The position numbers and the translations under genes were made by a program. Below are positions 23,407-31,780 of a stretch of DNA of 39,908 nucleotides, one piece after another; the first letter of the stretch is position 1, and the number at the start of each line of letters is the position of its first letter. The stretch is from NCBI GenBank assembly GCA_030834965.1, contig JAUQWW010000024.1, positions 1 to 39,908 of the forward strand. The letters are read 5' to 3'. The notes beneath the pieces were generated by a model. The model was not told the DNA's origin, did no database searches, and saw only the letters and a program-made list of their open reading frames with translations. This DNA comes from Gallionellaceae bacterium (GTDB lineage: Bacteria; Pseudomonadota; Gammaproteobacteria; Burkholderiales; Gallionellaceae).

Positions 23407-26091
23407 ATGTCTGGCACCCCGGAATTTGTCGAAGCAAGACTCAAATCTTTGTTTGAGTATTCGCCAATCGCAATGTGGGAAGAGGATCTTTCACAAGTTT
23501 TTGCGCGACTGGATGAGTTGCATGCTACCGGGGTGTTATGCTGGGAAAATTATTTTGAGCAAAATCCTGCTGAAGTAACTTATTGCGCAGGGCTGGTGCG
23601 TATCGTCAATATCAATCAGGCAGGCACCAGTCTGTTTCAGGCAGAAAATAAAGAAAGCCTCTTACGGGAATTGCCGGAGTTTTTCTCTTCCAGTTCATGG
23701 GAAGTGTTCAGACACAGACTTATCTCGCTGGCCCAAGGGGCGCTTGACTATAGCGGCGAGATCGAAATGCTCACCATGCATGGAGAACGCAAGCAATTGC
23801 TGCTCCAATGGAACATGGTTCCGGACAATTTTGATGCATTGAAAAATGTTGTCGTTTCGCTCATCGACATCACTGAACGCAAGCGTAACGAGCGGCGTGA
23901 CAAGTTATACGCCCATGTGCTGGAGCTTATTTCATCTGATGCGCCGCTGAAACAGGCGCTTTGCGCAGTGGCAAGCTGTGCTGAAGAGGAGTACGCGGAC
24001 GCGCGGTGCTCCATCATGCTGCTGGATAGAGATGCACTGTACCTCACCACAGGTGCGGCACCGAGCCTGCCGGACTTTTACAATAACGCGATCAACAGAA
24101 TCGTGATCTGCCGCGAGGCTGATGCCTGCAGTTCTTCGGGCTGCATTTGCAAGCGATTTGTTGTGGAAGACATTCAGAGCCATCCCGACTGGAAGCAGCT
24201 CAGGGCTGCCGCAATTCAGGCAGGGCTTCATTCATGCTGGTCCCAACCCATCCTGAGCACCACGGGCGAGCTGGCAGGCGCGATGACGATTTATCATCGC
24301 ACTTCAAAAACTCCTTCCTCGAGCGATATCAACGCTATCGAATTCTTTGCCAGGTTGGCTGGCATCGCGATAGAACGACACAATACCCAGCAAAAATTGC
24401 ACCTCGCAACCATGGCTTACCAGGGAATGGGCGAGGCCGTTCTGGTTACCGATATGGATGGATTCGTTATTGCTGCCAATGCGGCATTTACGAAAATTAC
24501 CGGTTATCGCCAGGAAGAAATTGTTGGCCAAAGCACAAAGATGCTCAGTGCGGGGCGCTATAACCAGTTTTTTTCCAAGAGCATACGCGAATCGCTGCTA
24601 ACCCATGGTCAATGGCGGGGAGAAATCAGCAATCGACATAAGAATGGAGAAGAGTATTCGGTGTGGCTGTCGATCAATAATGTATATGACGAGAAAGGCA
24701 AGGTAGCCAAGCGTGTTGCATCATTTTCCGATACCTCAAAGCGGAATCCGGCAGAAAAAATGGTTGCGGGACAAACCGACTATGATCTCCTTGCTGCACT
24801 GCCCAACCGCCAGCAGTTTCGTGATCACCTGGATCGGGAAATAAAGAAAGCACACCGTGATGGTCTCGGTGTGGCGCTGCTTGCCATTGACCTTGATAAA
24901 TTCAAGGAAGTGAATGAAACGCTGGGCCACAACATGGGAGATGTGTTATTGCAGGAGGCAGCTCGCCGGATTGCATCCTGCGTGCGAGACCGGGATACGG
25001 TCGCACGTTTTGGCGGGGACGAATTTGCCGTGATACTGACAGCCTATCCGGACGTCAAGCGGGTCGAGCAAATTGCTCGCTCCATAAACAATAAAATAAG
25101 CGAACCATTCCAGTTTGGGGATGAGGTCGTTTATATTTCAGCCAGCATCGGCATTACGTTTTATCCGCTCGACGGCGTTGATGCAGATGTGCTGATCAAA
25201 AATGCCGAGCAGTCCATGTATGTGGCCAAAAATGATGGCCGCAACCGATACAGTTTTTATACGAGTTCGCTGCAGGAAGCAGCGCAAGCACGCCGTGTCA
25301 TGCTTAACGACTTGCGCGGGGCGCTGGCGGACAAGCAATTCAGGGTATATTTTCAGCCTATTATCGATTTGAAGAGCGGCCGTATTCTCAAGGCGGAAGC
25401 GCTGCTGCGCTGGCAGCATCCGGTGCTCGGAATGGTGGGCCCCATGGAGTTCATTCCGCTCGCCGAGGAAACAGGGCTCATTAATGACATTGGAGATTGG
25501 GTATTCAGGGAATCTGCAAATTGCGCAAAGCGCTGGAGCGAGATATATCCGGGCGGTATTCAAATCAGCATCAATAAATCCGCAGCCCAATTCCGCAACT
25601 CCAGGAATGCAGACAAATGGGTAAATTATCTGGCTGAAATTGGTTTGCCTGGTAATAACGTTGTTGTCGAAATTACTGAAAGCATCCTTCTTGATTCAAG
25701 CCCCAATATTTTTGATCAATTGTCGAAATACCGTGAAGCCGGAATACAGATATCCATTGATGACTTCGGTACTGGCTATTCGTCACTCTCCTACCTCAAA
25801 AAGTTTGATGCAGATTATTTAAAAATTGACCGGTCTTTCATTATGGACATGGTGAGTAATAATCAGGATATGGTCCTGTCCGAAGCCATTATTGCCATGG
25901 CGCACAAACTGGGAATTGCAGTGATAGCCGAGGGTATCGAAACGGAAGAGCAAGAAAAATTGCTGGCAGATGCCAGTTGTAATTTTGGCCAGGGCTTCCA
26001 TTTTTCCAAAGCTATTTCAGCGCAGGAATTTGAATTCCTGCTGGATAGCAAAAAATACCGCACGCATAGCCACAGTCAAATCTTGCATTGA
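23407..26091 (+). CDS. Cyclic-di-GMP sensor protein: PAS-GAF-PAS-GGDEF-EAL
   Basis: The 894-residue soluble protein could both make and break cyclic-di-GMP. A divergent PAS-like region (about 15-150) is followed by a GAF domain (about 165-325), a PAS domain (about 332-440; I-T-G-Y-R-Q-E-E-I-V-G-Q), GGDEF (about 465-620) and EAL (about 635-885). The GGDEF motif is intact at 536-540 and is preceded at the right distance by R-D-R-D, an inhibitory I-site. The EAL side has E-A-L (about 663-665), I-D-D-F-G-T-G-Y-S-S, K-I-D-R-S-F and E-G-I-E-T-E-E, so its catalytic residues also look intact. There is no membrane span. Base composition is more AT-rich than neighbours. Weak promoter hexamers TTTACT (23334) and TATGTT (23357) are spaced 17 apart in the AT-rich 231-base upstream gap. 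Confidence 0.93.
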   Translation: MSGTPEFVEARLKSLFEYSPIAMWEEDLSQVFARLDELHATGVLCWENYFEQNPAEVTYCAGLVRIVNINQAGTSLFQAENKESLLRELPEFFSSSSWEVFRHRLISLAQGALDYSGEIEMLTMHGERKQLLLQWNMVPDNFDALKNVVVSLIDITERKRNERRDKLYAHVLELISSDAPLKQALCAVASCAEEEYADARCSIMLLDRDALYLTTGAAPSLPDFYNNAINRIVICREADACSSSGCICKRFVVEDIQSHPDWKQLRAAAIQAGLHSCWSQPILSTTGELAGAMTIYHRTSKTPSSSDINAIEFFARLAGIAIERHNTQQKLHLATMAYQGMGEAVLVTDMDGFVIAANAAFTKITGYRQEEIVGQSTKMLSAGRYNQFFSKSIRESLLTHGQWRGEISNRHKNGEEYSVWLSINNVYDEKGKVAKRVASFSDTSKRNPAEKMVAGQTDYDLLAALPNRQQFRDHLDREIKKAHRDGLGVALLAIDLDKFKEVNETLGHNMGDVLLQEAARRIASCVRDRDTVARFGGDEFAVILTAYPDVKRVEQIARSINNKISEPFQFGDEVVYISASIGITFYPLDGVDADVLIKNAEQSMYVAKNDGRNRYSFYTSSLQEAAQARRVMLNDLRGALADKQFRVYFQPIIDLKSGRILKAEALLRWQHPVLGMVGPMEFIPLAEETGLINDIGDWVFRESANCAKRWSEIYPGGIQISINKSAAQFRNSRNADKWVNYLAEIGLPGNNVVVEITESILLDSSPNIFDQLSKYREAGIQISIDDFGTGYSSLSYLKKFDADYLKIDRSFIMDMVSNNQDMVLSEAIIAMAHKLGIAVIAEGIETEEQEKLLADASCNFGQGFHFSKAISAQEFEFLLDSKKYRTHSHSQILH

Positions 26092-26170
26092 CTGGCCGCC
26101 ACCCATTGGATTGAAGCCGGAAACTTCGCTCCTGTATTCTGAAAGCTGAGCCCCTTATTGATCTACAGCA

Positions 26171-26656
26171 CTAAAGCAGAGGCATGACCTCGGCTTCCAG
26201 TTGTTCGTATTTCATGGCGCCCACGTACTTCACTCGCACGATACCCTTGCGGTCGATCAGAACCAGTTGCGGGGTGAAGCGTATCGTCCCCCATGCTTCC
26301 CTGATACTGCCGGCGCGCATCGCAACCGGGAAGGTGTAGCCTTTCTTGCTCCAGTAATCCGCTACGTCCGCCGCTTTCTTATCAAGGGACAAGGCAAGTA
26401 TTTCGAACCCCTTTTCCCGGTAAGCGTTGTAAAAACGCTGCAGTTCGGGCAACTCCCTGGCGCAGGCCGGGCACCATGTGGCCCAGAATACGACCAGCAC
26501 GACCTTGCCCTCCAGTTCTTTCGCCTTGAGCGCCCCGCCTCCGACCAGTTCGGTGTCGAGAAGTGGCGCCGGCTCGCTGATCTGTGGCTCGGCATGAGAC
26601 GCTACGGCCAAAGACACGCACAAAGCGAACAGAATGAATCTGATGTTCCTAATCAT
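26171..26656 (-). CDS. TlpA/ResA-like periplasmic thioredoxin
   Basis: The 161-residue precursor has a signal peptide ending A-S-H-A near residue 22. A thioredoxin-like redoxin domain follows with the active site F-W-A-T-W-C-P-A-C (Cys62 and Cys65) and a cis-proline in F-T-P-Q-L-V-L-I-D near residues 127-135. Such proteins reduce specific periplasmic disulfides, for instance in cytochrome c assembly or enzyme maturation. C-P-A-C, rather than C-E-P-C or C-P-P-C, gives no clear assignment. It lies downstream of two secreted paralogues that each have two conserved cysteines, and may serve them. It is convergent with the GGDEF-EAL gene. Confidence 0.88.
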   Translation of the reverse strand: MIRNIRFILFALCVSLAVASHAEPQISEPAPLLDTELVGGGALKAKELEGKVVLVVFWATWCPACARELPELQRFYNAYREKGFEILALSLDKKAADVADYWSKKGYTFPVAMRAGSIREAWGTIRFTPQLVLIDRKGIVRVKYVGAMKYEQLEAEVMPLL

Positions 26657-26776
26657 GGATGACTTTCACTGCCGCGCGCGGCGCCAAGTCTATGGCAGCA
26701 GCGCTGCCGGAGAATCGCACCGGGGTAGTGTGCGGGCTGAAGTACGCGACTGCCGGATTTACATCAGCGATGCGCT

Positions 26777-27409
26777 TCATTGGGGTGCCGAGATTACCAG
26801 TTCGAGCTCTGCGCCGTTTTTGACCCCTGACATCTGCAGCCAGTAGCGGGTGTTGGCGTCCAGTTGAAAGCTCACATTCCTGCCCATGCCGGTACAGTTG
26901 TCCAGACGGAGGTCAGCGTCCAGCACAACGGCGACCTGGCCGGAGGCGTCGATCAATTCGAGCCATGCATACTGGCTTAGCAGGAAACGGTAGGCACCGG
27001 CTTTACCTGTGCGAAACGACAACAGGCCGGCAAAATTCTTCACCTTCACGGATTTATTGGGTTTCGCAAGTAATGAAACATCCTGGAACGGAAGCAGTTT
27101 GGTCTTCACTTTGGTTCCAAACGGCACATTCGCTTCGCCTTCAGGGCGATTCAATGCATTGACGCTCAACGGCGCATCAGGACGTTCCCATTCTGCGGCG
27201 GCCCGTGCCAGGTCGGGAGGGAGGGTCGAGCAGAGCTGGGGATCCGGGTCGTCCGGCGCGGCAGTTCCAGCATTTACCGGACAGGGATCTTCTTCATCGT
27301 TTTGCATGATCATCTGCTCTTCGGCCCGTACGGCTGGCCCTGCAGCAGCAAACAACACGACGATCAGGCTTTGTATCAGGAAATGCTGGATCTTGCGGTT
27401 CAGCAACAT
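26777..27409 (-). CDS. Secreted protein of unknown function, paralogue 1
   Basis: I do not recognise the family. The 210-residue precursor starts with a signal peptide ending about A-V-R-A (residue 29). After an acidic Asp/Pro-rich stretch comes a domain that closely matches the neighbouring 27559-28161 product. Shared features are C-x-x-L-x-P-x-L-A-R-A, R-P-E-G, S-F-x-T-G-K-A-G-x-Y-R, L-L-S-Q-Y-x-W-L-E, D-A-S-G, C-T-G-M-G and N-T-R-Y-W-L-Q. The alternating pattern suggests an all-beta domain, perhaps of the PPC or jelly-roll kind; that is inference. Two cysteines are common to both paralogues and may form a disulfide. The ATG at 27407-27409 is preceded by AGGAAAG; a start 36 bases upstream is less likely. 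Confidence 0.7.
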   Translation of the reverse strand: MLLNRKIQHFLIQSLIVVLFAAAGPAVRAEEQMIMQNDEEDPCPVNAGTAAPDDPDPQLCSTLPPDLARAAAEWERPDAPLSVNALNRPEGEANVPFGTKVKTKLLPFQDVSLLAKPNKSVKVKNFAGLLSFRTGKAGAYRFLLSQYAWLELIDASGQVAVVLDADLRLDNCTGMGRNVSFQLDANTRYWLQMSGVKNGAELELVISAPQ

Positions 27410-27558
27410 AAGTCTTTCCTCAGTGGTTTGTAAGTTTCGGAGCAAATTTTCAAGTTAGACCGTTGAATCATTAAAAGGTTGAGTGAATCATTGTATATGT
27501 ATGTCCTCTGAAATAACAGGAACGGCAATGTACGCCGGATTGGCGTGATTGGCGCTCA

Positions 27559-28161
27559 CTAATCTGGCGCCGAGACCACGAATTCGCCTATCGCACCCTT
27601 TTTGGCGCCGGTCAATTGCAGCCAGTAGCGCGTGTTGGCTTTCAGTGCGAAGCTCAAATTCTTGCCCATGCCGGTGCATCTGTTCAAGCGCTTGTTGGAA
27701 TCCAAGACGCCAGCGCGTTCGCCAACCATGGCTTCTTCGCCGGATGCGTCTACCATTTCGAGCCATAAATATTGGCTCAGCAGGATGCGGTAGCGGCCGG
27801 CCTTGCCGGTGTGGAACGATGCCAGTCCGGAGTAGAAAATCAGATTTGCTTCCGGGTGACGCGGGGTCTTTGCCAATATCACTTTTTCGGAAGGAAACAG
27901 CTTGACCCTGAGCTTGACCCCGGCGGCCACGTCCGCATCACCCTCCGGGCGATCCAGAACCTTGGCATTTATTGCGGGGCGCCGCCATTCTTCGACAGCA
28001 CGTGCCAGTTCAGGATCCAGATCCTCGCAATAAGGGTTGGGTGCCTTGGCCTGCTCCTCCTGGGGCGGATTCTGTACTTGAGCACAGCCTCCTGCGGCGG
28101 CAAGCAGGGCTCCGATCAGGCTTCGCAACAGGACGGTCAAGAATGTGCGCTTGCGTAACAT
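27559..28161 (-). CDS. Secreted (possibly lipo-) protein of unknown function, paralogue 2
   Basis: This 200-residue protein is the tandem paralogue of the 26777-27409 product; over the C-terminal 80 residues more than half the positions agree by eye. The N-terminus is a signal sequence that ends L-A-A-A-G-G-C. The cysteine could be lipidated, but the position three before it is Ala instead of the usual Leu/Ile/Val, so lipoprotein status is uncertain. Conserved C-x-x-L-x-P-x-L-A-R-A, R-P-E-G, T-G-K-A-G-x-Y-R, L-L-S-Q-Y-x-W-L-E, C-T-G-M-G and N-T-R-Y-W-L-Q are all present. It has an extra segment of about six residues before C-T-G-M-G. It lies between tRNA-Ala and paralogue 1, all on the minus strand. 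Confidence 0.7.
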   Translation of the reverse strand: MLRKRTFLTVLLRSLIGALLAAAGGCAQVQNPPQEEQAKAPNPYCEDLDPELARAVEEWRRPAINAKVLDRPEGDADVAAGVKLRVKLFPSEKVILAKTPRHPEANLIFYSGLASFHTGKAGRYRILLSQYLWLEMVDASGEEAMVGERAGVLDSNKRLNRCTGMGKNLSFALKANTRYWLQLTGAKKGAIGEFVVSAPD

Positions 28162-28278
28162 GTTATACCCTTAGCGGTTGCAGAATTCCGGGAGCGGATT
28201 TTTTGACCTGTTGAATCCATTGGGCAAAGAGGGCTGACACATTCAAGCGGACAACAAAGTAGCGGACCGATATCCAGT

Positions 28279-28354
<76 letters not shown>

Positions 28355-28368
28355 ACGGTGCCGAAATA

Positions 28369-29094
28369 CTAACCAGAAATGCCAGACTTGGAAAGAGCGA
28401 GTCCGCTCGCCTGATAGAAACGTGCAAGGTCGCTCAAGTCTTCGAATACAGCAGACGCACCGGTGAAATTCTGCTTGCGTGTGTAATGGTTAATCGTGAT
28501 GAAGGTTTTTACCCCGGCAGCCAAACTGGAGCGCAGGCCGTTTTCCGAGTCTTCAATCGCAATGCAATCGGCGGCATCAAGGCTGAGGTCGTTCAGCACC
28601 CAATTGTAGATGTCCGGTGCGGGCTTCTTGTGCGGCACGATGTCGCCGCAGCCGACACTAGCGAAATAGCTTTCCCAGTTCTTGCCCAGTCCCACTTCGA
28701 GCAGGGCGGAGACGTTCTCCGGCGAAGTGGTAGTGGCGATGGCGAGCCGGAGGCCGCCCGCACGCGCCTCGTTGATAAGCTGTTTGATGCCTGGGCGTAA
28801 AGGAATGTGTCCGTCCGCCAGCATGGCGGTGTAGTGCCCGGTCTTTACCAGGTGCAGGTGCTTGACGAAATCGTCGAAGTTTTCCGGCTTGGTGTAGCCG
28901 GTCAGAAAACTACCCACGAAATATTTGATGCGCTCCTTGCCGCCGGTCACCTTGAGCAGTTTGTCATACAGCGCGACATCCCAGTTCCAGTCCAGCTTGT
29001 TTTCCGCGAAAGCCTTGTTGAATGCGATGCGGTGTGCGTCCTCGGTATCGGCCAGTGTGCCGTCCACGTCGAATATGATGGCTTTGATGGTCAT
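28369..29094 (-). CDS. cbbY: HAD-family sugar-phosphate phosphatase CbbY
   Basis: CbbY dephosphorylates xylulose-1,5-bisphosphate, a Rubisco inhibitor, in autotrophs. The 241-residue product has the HAD nucleophile motif F-D-V-D-G-T-L-A-D-T-E (about 7-17), the family-specific T-G-G-K-E-R-I, L-R-P-G-I, A-T-T-T-S-P-E-N-V (motif II), K-K-P-A-P-D-I-Y (motif III) and E-D-S-E-N-G-L-R (motif IV). This set matches CbbY of phototrophic bacteria better than generic phosphoglycolate phosphatases. I chose ATG 29094 because the protein then begins M-T-I-K-A-I-I-F-D as in relatives; the 15-codon extension to 29139 has no support. It lies 50 bases downstream of ffh, not in a cbb operon. Confidence 0.85.
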   Translation of the reverse strand: MTIKAIIFDVDGTLADTEDAHRIAFNKAFAENKLDWNWDVALYDKLLKVTGGKERIKYFVGSFLTGYTKPENFDDFVKHLHLVKTGHYTAMLADGHIPLRPGIKQLINEARAGGLRLAIATTTSPENVSALLEVGLGKNWESYFASVGCGDIVPHKKPAPDIYNWVLNDLSLDAADCIAIEDSENGLRSSLAAGVKTFITINHYTRKQNFTGASAVFEDLSDLARFYQASGLALSKSGISG

Positions 29095-29144
29095 GTTTGT
29101 GTGATTCTGATTAAGAGGTGATCGTTTATTCGCGGTCAAGTGCT

Positions 29145-30497
29145 TTAGCGGCCCATCCCCGGCAACATGCCCTTCATGCCGCGCATCATCTTTGCCATGC
29201 CGCCCTTGCTGAACATTTTCATCATCTTCTGCGTCTGTTCGAACTGGTTCAGCAACTGATTGACGTGCATGACCTGCACCCCCGCGCCTGCAGCGATGCG
29301 GCGCTTGCGCGAGGCCTTGATGACCTCAGGCTTGGCGCGCTCCTGTGGCGTCATCGAGTTGATGATGCCCTCGATGCGATTGATGGACTTGTCATCCACC
29401 TTGCTGCCGGCAGCGGCCTGGCTGAGCTGCGCGGGCAGTTTGTCCATCAGCGCGGACACGCCGCCCATCTTGCGCATCTGCACGATCTGCATCTTGAAAT
29501 CGTTGAGGTCGAAGCCTTCGCCTTTTTTGACCTTCTTTGCGAGCTTCTCGGCTTCCGCCATATCCACTTCGCGGTGCGCTTCTTCGATCAGCGACAGTAC
29601 GTCGCCCATGCCCAGCACGCGCGATGCCATGCGCTCGGGGTGGAAGGCTTCGAGGCCGGTCATTTTTTCGCTGACGCCGACGAACTTGATCGGCTTGCCG
29701 GTGATGTGCCGTACCGATAATGCCGCACCACCGCGCGCATCGCCGTCCAGTTTGGTGAGGATCACGCCGGTGAGAGGGAGTGCGTCGCCGAAGGCCTTGG
29801 CAGTGTTCACCGCATCCTGGCCGGTCATCGCGTCCACCACGAACAGGGTTTCGATGGGCTTGAGCGCGGCATGCAGTTGCTTGATCTCCGCCATCATTGC
29901 TTCATCCACGGCAAGGCGTCCGGCCGTGTCCACAATCAGTACGTCGTGGTAGTGCCTGCGGGCATAGTCATGCGCGGCCAGCGCGATGTCCACCGGCTTC
30001 TGGCTGATGTCCGAAGCGAAGAAATCAATTTCCAGTTGTTGCGCCAACGTGCGCAGTTGTTCGATGGCGGCGGGGCGATACACGTCGCAGCTGACCAGTA
30101 GCACCTTTTTCTTTTGCTGTTCGCGCAGCAGTTTTGCGAGCTTGCCGCTGGTCGTGGTCTTGCCTGCGCCTTGCAAACCGGCCATCAGGATCACGGCGGG
30201 CGGTACGGTGGCGAGGTTGATGGCGGCATTGGCCTCACCCATCAGCTTGGTCAGCTCGCGGTGCACGACGCCGATCAGCGCCTGCCCGGGGTTCAGGTTA
30301 CCGATAACTTCCTGACCGAGCGCGGCCTGTTTTACCTGAGCCGTGAATTCCTTCACCACGGGCAGCGCCACGTCGGCTTCCAGCAAGGCCATGCGCACTT
30401 CGCGTAGCGCATCCTGGATGTTGGATTCGGTCAATCGCGCCTGTCCGCGCAGGTTTTTGATTACGCCCGAGAGGCGCTGTGTAAGATTGTCTAGCAT
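29145..30497 (-). CDS. ffh: Signal recognition particle protein Ffh
   Basis: Ffh binds 4.5S RNA and signal sequences of nascent inner-membrane proteins and delivers ribosomes to FtsY. The 450-residue protein has the N-domain helical bundle (1-90), the GTPase G domain with G-L-Q-G-A-G-K-T-T (about 107-115), D-T-A-G-R and T-K-L-D-G-D-A-R-G-G, and the methionine-rich M domain from about 325, ending M-R-G-M-K-G-M-L-P-G-M-G-R. The ATG at 30497 gives the canonical M-L-D-N-L-T-Q-R-L start; the frame is open further upstream but that stretch overlaps ypjD and is not SRP sequence. It is divergent from ypjD with a 69-base gap. Confidence 0.97.
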   Translation of the reverse strand: MLDNLTQRLSGVIKNLRGQARLTESNIQDALREVRMALLEADVALPVVKEFTAQVKQAALGQEVIGNLNPGQALIGVVHRELTKLMGEANAAINLATVPPAVILMAGLQGAGKTTTSGKLAKLLREQQKKKVLLVSCDVYRPAAIEQLRTLAQQLEIDFFASDISQKPVDIALAAHDYARRHYHDVLIVDTAGRLAVDEAMMAEIKQLHAALKPIETLFVVDAMTGQDAVNTAKAFGDALPLTGVILTKLDGDARGGAALSVRHITGKPIKFVGVSEKMTGLEAFHPERMASRVLGMGDVLSLIEEAHREVDMAEAEKLAKKVKKGEGFDLNDFKMQIVQMRKMGGVSALMDKLPAQLSQAAAGSKVDDKSINRIEGIINSMTPQERAKPEVIKASRKRRIAAGAGVQVMHVNQLLNQFEQTQKMMKMFSKGGMAKMMRGMKGMLPGMGR

Positions 30498-30532
30498 GAG
30501 TGCTTCCCTGTTTTTCAGCAGAGTAGATAGTG

Positions 30533-30538
30533 TAGAAT
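30533..30538 (+). promoter_or_regulatory. Candidate -10 element of ypjD
   Basis: TAGAAT at 30533-30538 is followed by CGCCAAG, with the ypjD ATG 28 bases on. The nonamer GTAGAATCG is identical to that of the rpsP promoter (31433-31441). The -35 is poor (T-rich 30511-30516, spacing 16). Confidence 0.45.
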
Positions 30539-30566
30539 CGCCAAGTCTAAAACATCTTGGCCGGCA

Positions 30567-31379
30567 ATGTCGAACCTTCTCCTCTATTTGATTGTTTTTC
30601 TCGCCTATGGGGCGCTGGCAGCGTATTTCTGGCGGGCGCAGGTGGCGGGGAGCGGGGATGCACTGAACCATGGTGTGGTCAGCCAAGCAGTGCTGCTGCC
30701 GTTGGCACTGCATGCTTACCTGCTGTATGGCAGCCTGTTCGTCGGCGGCGCGCTGAATCTCGGCCTGGCGACTGCGCTTTCGTTGATTCTGTGGCTGACC
30801 ATGCTGGTGTACTGGGTGGCGCGTTTTTTTTATCCGATTGCCAGTCTGCAAACACTGGTATTGCCCCTTGCGGCCATTGGATCATTGCTGCCGGCATTGT
30901 TTCCCGCCGTGCGCCCACTATCGAATAATTCATCATTCGCGCTGGATGCGCACGTTCTGGCGGCGATGTTGGCTTATAGCCTGTTCACCATCGCGGCATT
31001 GCAGGCAGGGCTGATGTCACTGGTGGAAAGACGCCTGCATCATGCCATGCTGCCGCGCGTGCTGCGTGGCTTGCCGCCGTTGCTTACCATGGAAACCTTG
31101 CTGTTCCGCATTATTGGTGCGGGCTTTGTCGTGCTTTCACTGACCCTGATCTTCGGTATGGTGTTTTCCGACCAGATATTCGGCAAGCCGTGGCAGTTCA
31201 ACCACATGGTCGTGCTGGGGCTTATCTCCTGGGGCGTGTTTGCCGCATTGCTGGCGGGACACCGTTTCTACGGATGGCGCGGCCGCACAGCCGTGCACTG
31301 GACGATGAGCGGCTATGTCTTTCTGATATTGGCCTATCTGGGCACCCAGTTCGTGCTGGAAGTGCTGCTGCATCGCTAG
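30567..31379 (+). CDS. ypjD: CcsA-like inner-membrane protein YpjD
   Basis: The 270-residue protein is a polytopic membrane protein of the cytochrome c assembly (CcsA/CcmC-like) superfamily, with about eight hydrophobic spans. It lacks an obvious tryptophan-rich WWD heme motif, which fits YpjD rather than a true heme lyase. The C-terminal segment F-G-K-P-W-Q-F-N-H-M-V-V-L-G and Y-L-G-T-Q-F-V-L-E-V are typical of YpjD. In E. coli ypjD also sits next to ffh and the rpsP operon, so synteny supports the name. Function is not firmly known. Confidence 0.88.
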   Translation: MSNLLLYLIVFLAYGALAAYFWRAQVAGSGDALNHGVVSQAVLLPLALHAYLLYGSLFVGGALNLGLATALSLILWLTMLVYWVARFFYPIASLQTLVLPLAAIGSLLPALFPAVRPLSNNSSFALDAHVLAAMLAYSLFTIAALQAGLMSLVERRLHHAMLPRVLRGLPPLLTMETLLFRIIGAGFVVLSLTLIFGMVFSDQIFGKPWQFNHMVVLGLISWGVFAALLAGHRFYGWRGRTAVHWTMSGYVFLILAYLGTQFVLEVLLHR

Positions 31380-31409
31380 CCCTGGCTCCGGGGGCGAAGT
31401 CACAATTTC

Positions 31410-31439
31410 TTGCCATAACCTCATAAAGTATCGTAGAAT
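31410..31439 (+). promoter_or_regulatory. Promoter of the rpsP-rimM-trmD-rplS operon
   Basis: TTGCCA (31410-31415), an 18-base spacer and TAGAAT (31434-31439) make a good sigma-70 promoter. It is followed by the GC-rich discriminator CGCGCCCC, a feature linked to growth-rate/ppGpp control of ribosomal operons. The leader to rpsP is about 50 bases. Confidence 0.7.
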
Positions 31440-31497
31440 CGCGCCCCCTTGGCATTCGCTAAGCGGGTATTTGCCCTAACGAACAACAGGTTTGACT

Positions 31498-31752
31498 ATG
31501 GTTATTATTCGATTTGCACGTGGCGGTTCCAAGAATCGTCCGTTTTTCAATGTGGTTGTAGCAGATTCGCGCAACCGCCGTGATGGCAGGTTCATCGAGC
31601 GCATCGGCTTTTACAACCCGGTGGCGCAGGAAGGCCCGGAAGGCATGCGCATCCAGCTGGATCGCGTGGCGTTCTGGCAGGAAAAAGGTGCGCAAGTGAG
31701 CGACGCTGTCGCCAAGCTGGTCAAGCGCGCTGGTGCCGCAGCCAAAGCATAA
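31498..31752 (+). CDS. rpsP: 30S ribosomal protein S16
   Basis: S16 is an early-binding protein of the 30S 5' domain. The 84-residue product starts [12 protein letters not shown] and contains the family's [17 protein letters not shown] and Y-N-P-V segments. The ATG at 31498 is the standard start, with CAGG at 31487-31490 as a modest ribosome site; a TTG six bases upstream is not needed. It is the first gene of the operon with rimM, trmD and rplS, in the same order as in E. coli. Confidence 0.97.
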   Translation: MVIIRFARGGSKNRPFFNVVVADSRNRRDGRFIERIGFYNPVAQEGPEGMRIQLDRVAFWQEKGAQVSDAVAKLVKRAGAAAKA

Positions 31753-31761
31753 CGAACAAGA

Positions 31762-31780
31762 CCCCATGATTATCATGGGG
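31762..31780 (+). promoter_or_regulatory. Hairpin burying the rimM start codons
   Basis: CCCCATGAT (31762-31770) and ATCATGGGG (31772-31780) are exact reverse complements around one central base. A realistic fold is a 7-bp CCCCATG/CATGGGG stem with a 5-base loop. Both candidate rimM ATGs (31766 and 31775) lie in the stem, and no Shine-Dalgarno sequence is visible. The hairpin begins 9 bases after the rpsP stop, so a ribosome finishing rpsP would open it. Confidence 0.6.

Noticed and set aside
28486-29720. Plus-strand frames of 104-200 codons opposite cbbY and ffh
   Set aside because: They are shadows of two well-identified minus-strand genes.
30498-30851. N-terminal extension of ffh
   Set aside because: The extra 118 codons overlap ypjD on the other strand and are unrelated to SRP proteins; M-L-D-N-L-T at 30497 is the family start.
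31733-31765. Upstream GTG start for rimM inside rpsP
   Set aside because: It would add 11 residues not seen at RimM N-termini. It cannot be fully excluded, as it would avoid the hairpin.
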